A stretch of 32,729 bases of DNA, from the NCBI GenBank assembly GCA_002449635.1, contig DJXF01000004.1:1-32729 (forward strand). Direction: 5' to 3'. The translations under genes and the position numbers were made by a program. Origin of the DNA: Clostridiales bacterium UBA7011. Lineage in GTDB: Bacteria; Bacillota; Clostridia; Oscillospirales; Butyricicoccaceae. Position 1 is the stretch's first letter, and each line of letters starts with the position of its first letter. This document shows, one piece after another, positions 30,559 to 32,729 of this stretch. The notes beneath the pieces are model-generated. The model worked only from the letters and a program-made list of their open reading frames with translations, was not told where the DNA came from and made no database searches.

Positions 30559-32729
30559 TTATTTCAACATAGAATCGACAATGCTGGTGACTGCCTCGAG
30601 CGCTTCTTCCAGCTTCGCCGGATTTTTGCCGCCGGCAGATGCGGAATCCGGACGTCCGCCGCCGCCGCCGCCGCACAGCTTCGCAGTTTCCTTGATGATC
30701 TTGCCCGCGTGAGCGCCGTTCTTGACAGCCTCCTTGCCGCAGACGCAGATGAGCTGAATCTTGCTCTCGCCGGTCACGGTCGCCAGAACTGCAACGCCGT
30801 TCGGCTTGCGGTCACGGATGGTGTCGCCGATGCTGCGCATGATTTCCGGTGTCTCCTTCAGCTGTGCTGCCAAAACCTCAACACCCTTGACTGTGCGGGA
30901 CTGGCTGAGCAGCTCAGCCACCTGCATCTCCGCAATCTTGCCGTTGAGGCGGTCCACATTTCGATGCAGCTCACGGACATCCTCCACCATCTGCACCGCG
31001 CGCTGCTCCAGTTCATTCGGAGAGGTCTTGAGCGCTGATGCGACCTCGCTGAGCAGATGCTGGCGCTCATCAAACAGCTTGAGGAACGCACGGCCGGTCA
31101 GCGCCTCAATGCGGCGCACACCAGCGGCAACCGATGTCTCGCTGACAATCTTAAACATGCCGGCCTTTGCGGTGTTGTCCAGATGTGTACCGCCGCAGAA
31201 CTCAATAGAGAACTCTCCGGCGCGTACGACGCGAACGATATCGCCGTATTTCTCGCCAAACAGCGCCATTGCGCCGAGCTTTTTCGCCTCTTCAATCGGC
31301 ATTTCATCTGTGCGGACGTTCATGCCCGCAAGAATCGCATCGTTGACAATGCTCTCGACCTTTTCCAGTTCCTCAGCAGTCAGGGCAGCGAAATGGGTAA
31401 AGTCAAAACGGACATGGTCTGCATCCGTATAAGAGCCCGCCTGCTCGACATGGCTGCCGAGAACCTCGCGCAGCGCCTGCTGCAGCAGATGGGTTGCGGT
31501 GTGCGAGCGGCAGATCGCCTGACGGCGCTCCCTGTCCACGCTGCAGGTAACCGTGTCGCCGCGGCTTACCATACCGCTTCTGACGACACCGGAGTGCAGA
31601 ACCATGCGGCCATCCGCACTCTTTTGTACATTATCAATGTCAATGACACAGTCGCCGTGGGAAATTGTTCCGTAATCCGGCACCTGACCGCCCATTTCCG
31701 CGTAGAACGGCGTGCGGTCGAGCACGAGCGTCAGCTTGCTTCCGGCGCGCACGGCATCCGTGCTCTCGCCTTCCGCAACAATGGCAAGTACATTGGCCTG
31801 TGTTTCCAGGGTATCATAGCCGCAGAATTCTGTCTGCAGCGACTTGTCCAGACCGAGGTCTTCCGAAGCCCAGCCGAGATCACCCATGCGCTTGCGGTCG
31901 GCACGGGAGCGCTCCTTCTGCTCCTGAATCAAAGCGTCAAAGCCGCTCCGGTCGGTCGACATTCCCTGCTCCTCGAGAAGCTCGATGGTCAGATCAATCG
32001 GGAAGCCGTAGGTGTCGTGCAGCTTGAACGCATCTTCCGCAGGAAGCTCATTTTTGCCTTCCTTCTTTGCCGAAGCGATCATATCGTTCAAAATGGACAG
32101 GCCGGTGTCAACCGTCGCGTCAAAGCGCTCTTCCTCTTCGCGGATGATTCTGCGGATATAATCCTGCTTTTCAATCAGTGTCGGATATGCTCCGCCGCTT
32201 TCCTGAATGACGGTATCACACACCTGATACAGGAACGGCTTGTCAATGCCGAGCAGCTTGCCATGCCGTGCGGCGCGGCGCAGCAGACGGCGAAGAACGT
32301 AGCCGCGGCCCTCATTCGACGGCATAACACCGTCGCAGATCATCATAACCGTGGAACGGATATGGTCTGTGATGACACGCAGCGAAACGTCGGTCTCATA
32401 GCTCTCGCCATAGGTCTTGCCGGAAATACGCGAAACATGATTGGTGATATTGCGCACGGTATCGACATCAAACAGTGAATCGACATCCTGCATGACAACG
32501 GCAAGGCGCTCCAGACCCATGCCGGTGTCAATGTTCTTCTGCACCAGCTCGGTGTAATTGCCCTGACCGTCGTTGTTGAACTGGGAGAATACGTTGTTCC
32601 ATACCTCCATATAGCGGTCACAATCACAGCCGACCGTACATCCCGGCTTGCCGCAGCCGTAGCGTTCTCCGCGGTCATAATAAATCTCCGAGCACGGGCC
32701 GCACGGACCGGAGCCGTGCTCCCAGAAGT
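30559..32729 (-). CDS. alaS: alanyl-tRNA synthetase, partial at its 5' end
   Basis: The last 722 residues are visible; the N-terminus lies beyond the right edge (about 150 residues missing by family length). From the edge it reads FWEHGSGPCGPCSEIYYDRG, the catalytic-core motif, then EVWNNVFSQFN. The editing domain has HTATHLLQQALREVLG and CGGTHL, both metal-ligand motifs intact, so it should clear Ser-tRNA and Gly-tRNA. The C-terminal part has CGGGGGGRPDSASAGG and a final helix. AlaRS charges tRNA-Ala. An upstream T-box leader, if any, would be outside the window. Confidence 0.97.
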   Translation of the reverse strand, partial: FWEHGSGPCGPCSEIYYDRGERYGCGKPGCTVGCDCDRYMEVWNNVFSQFNNDGQGNYTELVQKNIDTGMGLERLAVVMQDVDSLFDVDTVRNITNHVSRISGKTYGESYETDVSLRVITDHIRSTVMMICDGVMPSNEGRGYVLRRLLRRAARHGKLLGIDKPFLYQVCDTVIQESGGAYPTLIEKQDYIRRIIREEEERFDATVDTGLSILNDMIASAKKEGKNELPAEDAFKLHDTYGFPIDLTIELLEEQGMSTDRSGFDALIQEQKERSRADRKRMGDLGWASEDLGLDKSLQTEFCGYDTLETQANVLAIVAEGESTDAVRAGSKLTLVLDRTPFYAEMGGQVPDYGTISHGDCVIDIDNVQKSADGRMVLHSGVVRSGMVSRGDTVTCSVDRERRQAICRSHTATHLLQQALREVLGSHVEQAGSYTDADHVRFDFTHFAALTAEELEKVESIVNDAILAGMNVRTDEMPIEEAKKLGAMALFGEKYGDIVRVVRAGEFSIEFCGGTHLDNTAKAGMFKIVSETSVAAGVRRIEALTGRAFLKLFDERQHLLSEVASALKTSPNELEQRAVQMVEDVRELHRNVDRLNGKIAEMQVAELLSQSRTVKGVEVLAAQLKETPEIMRSIGDTIRDRKPNGVAVLATVTGESKIQLICVCGKEAVKNGAHAGKIIKETAKLCGGGGGGRPDSASAGGKNPAKLEEALEAVTSIVDSMLK

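Noticed and set aside
31057..32478. Long plus-strand open frame (473 codons) opposite alaS; similar ones opposite recJ, rel and hemZ
   Set aside because: All lie exactly antisense to well-recognised genes, with protein sequences of biased composition and no recognisable motifs.

Overview
The window looks like ordinary chromosome from an anaerobic, endospore-forming gut-type Clostridia (Oscillospirales / Ruminococcaceae-like; this placement is inference from gene families and moderate GC). Supporting signs are the sporulation cluster (SpoVB-like flippase, mazG, rqcP, yabP, yabQ, divIC, yabR), the recJ-rel-dtd-MBL-hemZ block, class I (Fe-S) fumarase, L-lactate dehydrogenase, a ferredoxin-like 4Fe-4S protein, RNase M5 and CIRCE-controlled groESL. 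There are no tRNAs, rRNAs, IS elements, phage genes or CRISPR arrays. Nearly all genes are on the minus strand, so transcription runs right to left. Only a DUF4364 gene and an EamA transporter are clearly on the plus strand.

Right to left: (i) alaS (5' end outside the window), a HIT protein, comEC, holA and rnmV, closed by a terminator at 26133-26173. (ii) A dicluster ferredoxin-like protein, a possible 41-residue small ORF and ldh, closed by a terminator at 23956-23986. (iii) A long tightly packed series starting at a good sigma-A promoter: recJ, rel, dtd, an MBL hydrolase, hemZ, a uridine-kinase-like protein, a zinc-ribbon protein, a SpoVB/YabM flippase, mazG, HU, rqcP, yabP, yabQ, divIC and yabR, closed at 10739-10767. 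Many neighbours overlap by the 4 bases ATGA. A sigma-E-like promoter before yabP and a possible vegetative promoter before divIC suggest that sporulation and growth genes are separated inside this cluster. (iv) An amidohydrolase coupled to an orphan alpha subunit of class I fumarase. (v) hpf with a structured leader. (vi) The two plus-strand genes, converging on hpf with back-to-back terminators. (vii) A THUMP RNA methyltransferase with a beta-lactamase-fold serine hydrolase, then groES-groEL with a perfect CIRCE, then nfeD with an SPFH protein running off the left edge.

The genes are mainly housekeeping: translation quality (alaS, dtd, rqcP, hpf), stringent response (rel), DNA repair and replication (recJ, holA), DNA uptake (comEC), protein folding (groESL) and fermentation (ldh, fumarase). 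No complete novel system is visible. The most unusual items are a self-contained small-RNA-like transcription unit at 10605-10730 on the plus strand, a ComEC whose metallo-beta-lactamase domain has lost its metal-binding motifs, an alpha-only fumarase paired with an amidohydrolase, a possible sigma-E promoter next to the rqcP stop, and a small ORF between the ferredoxin and ldh.
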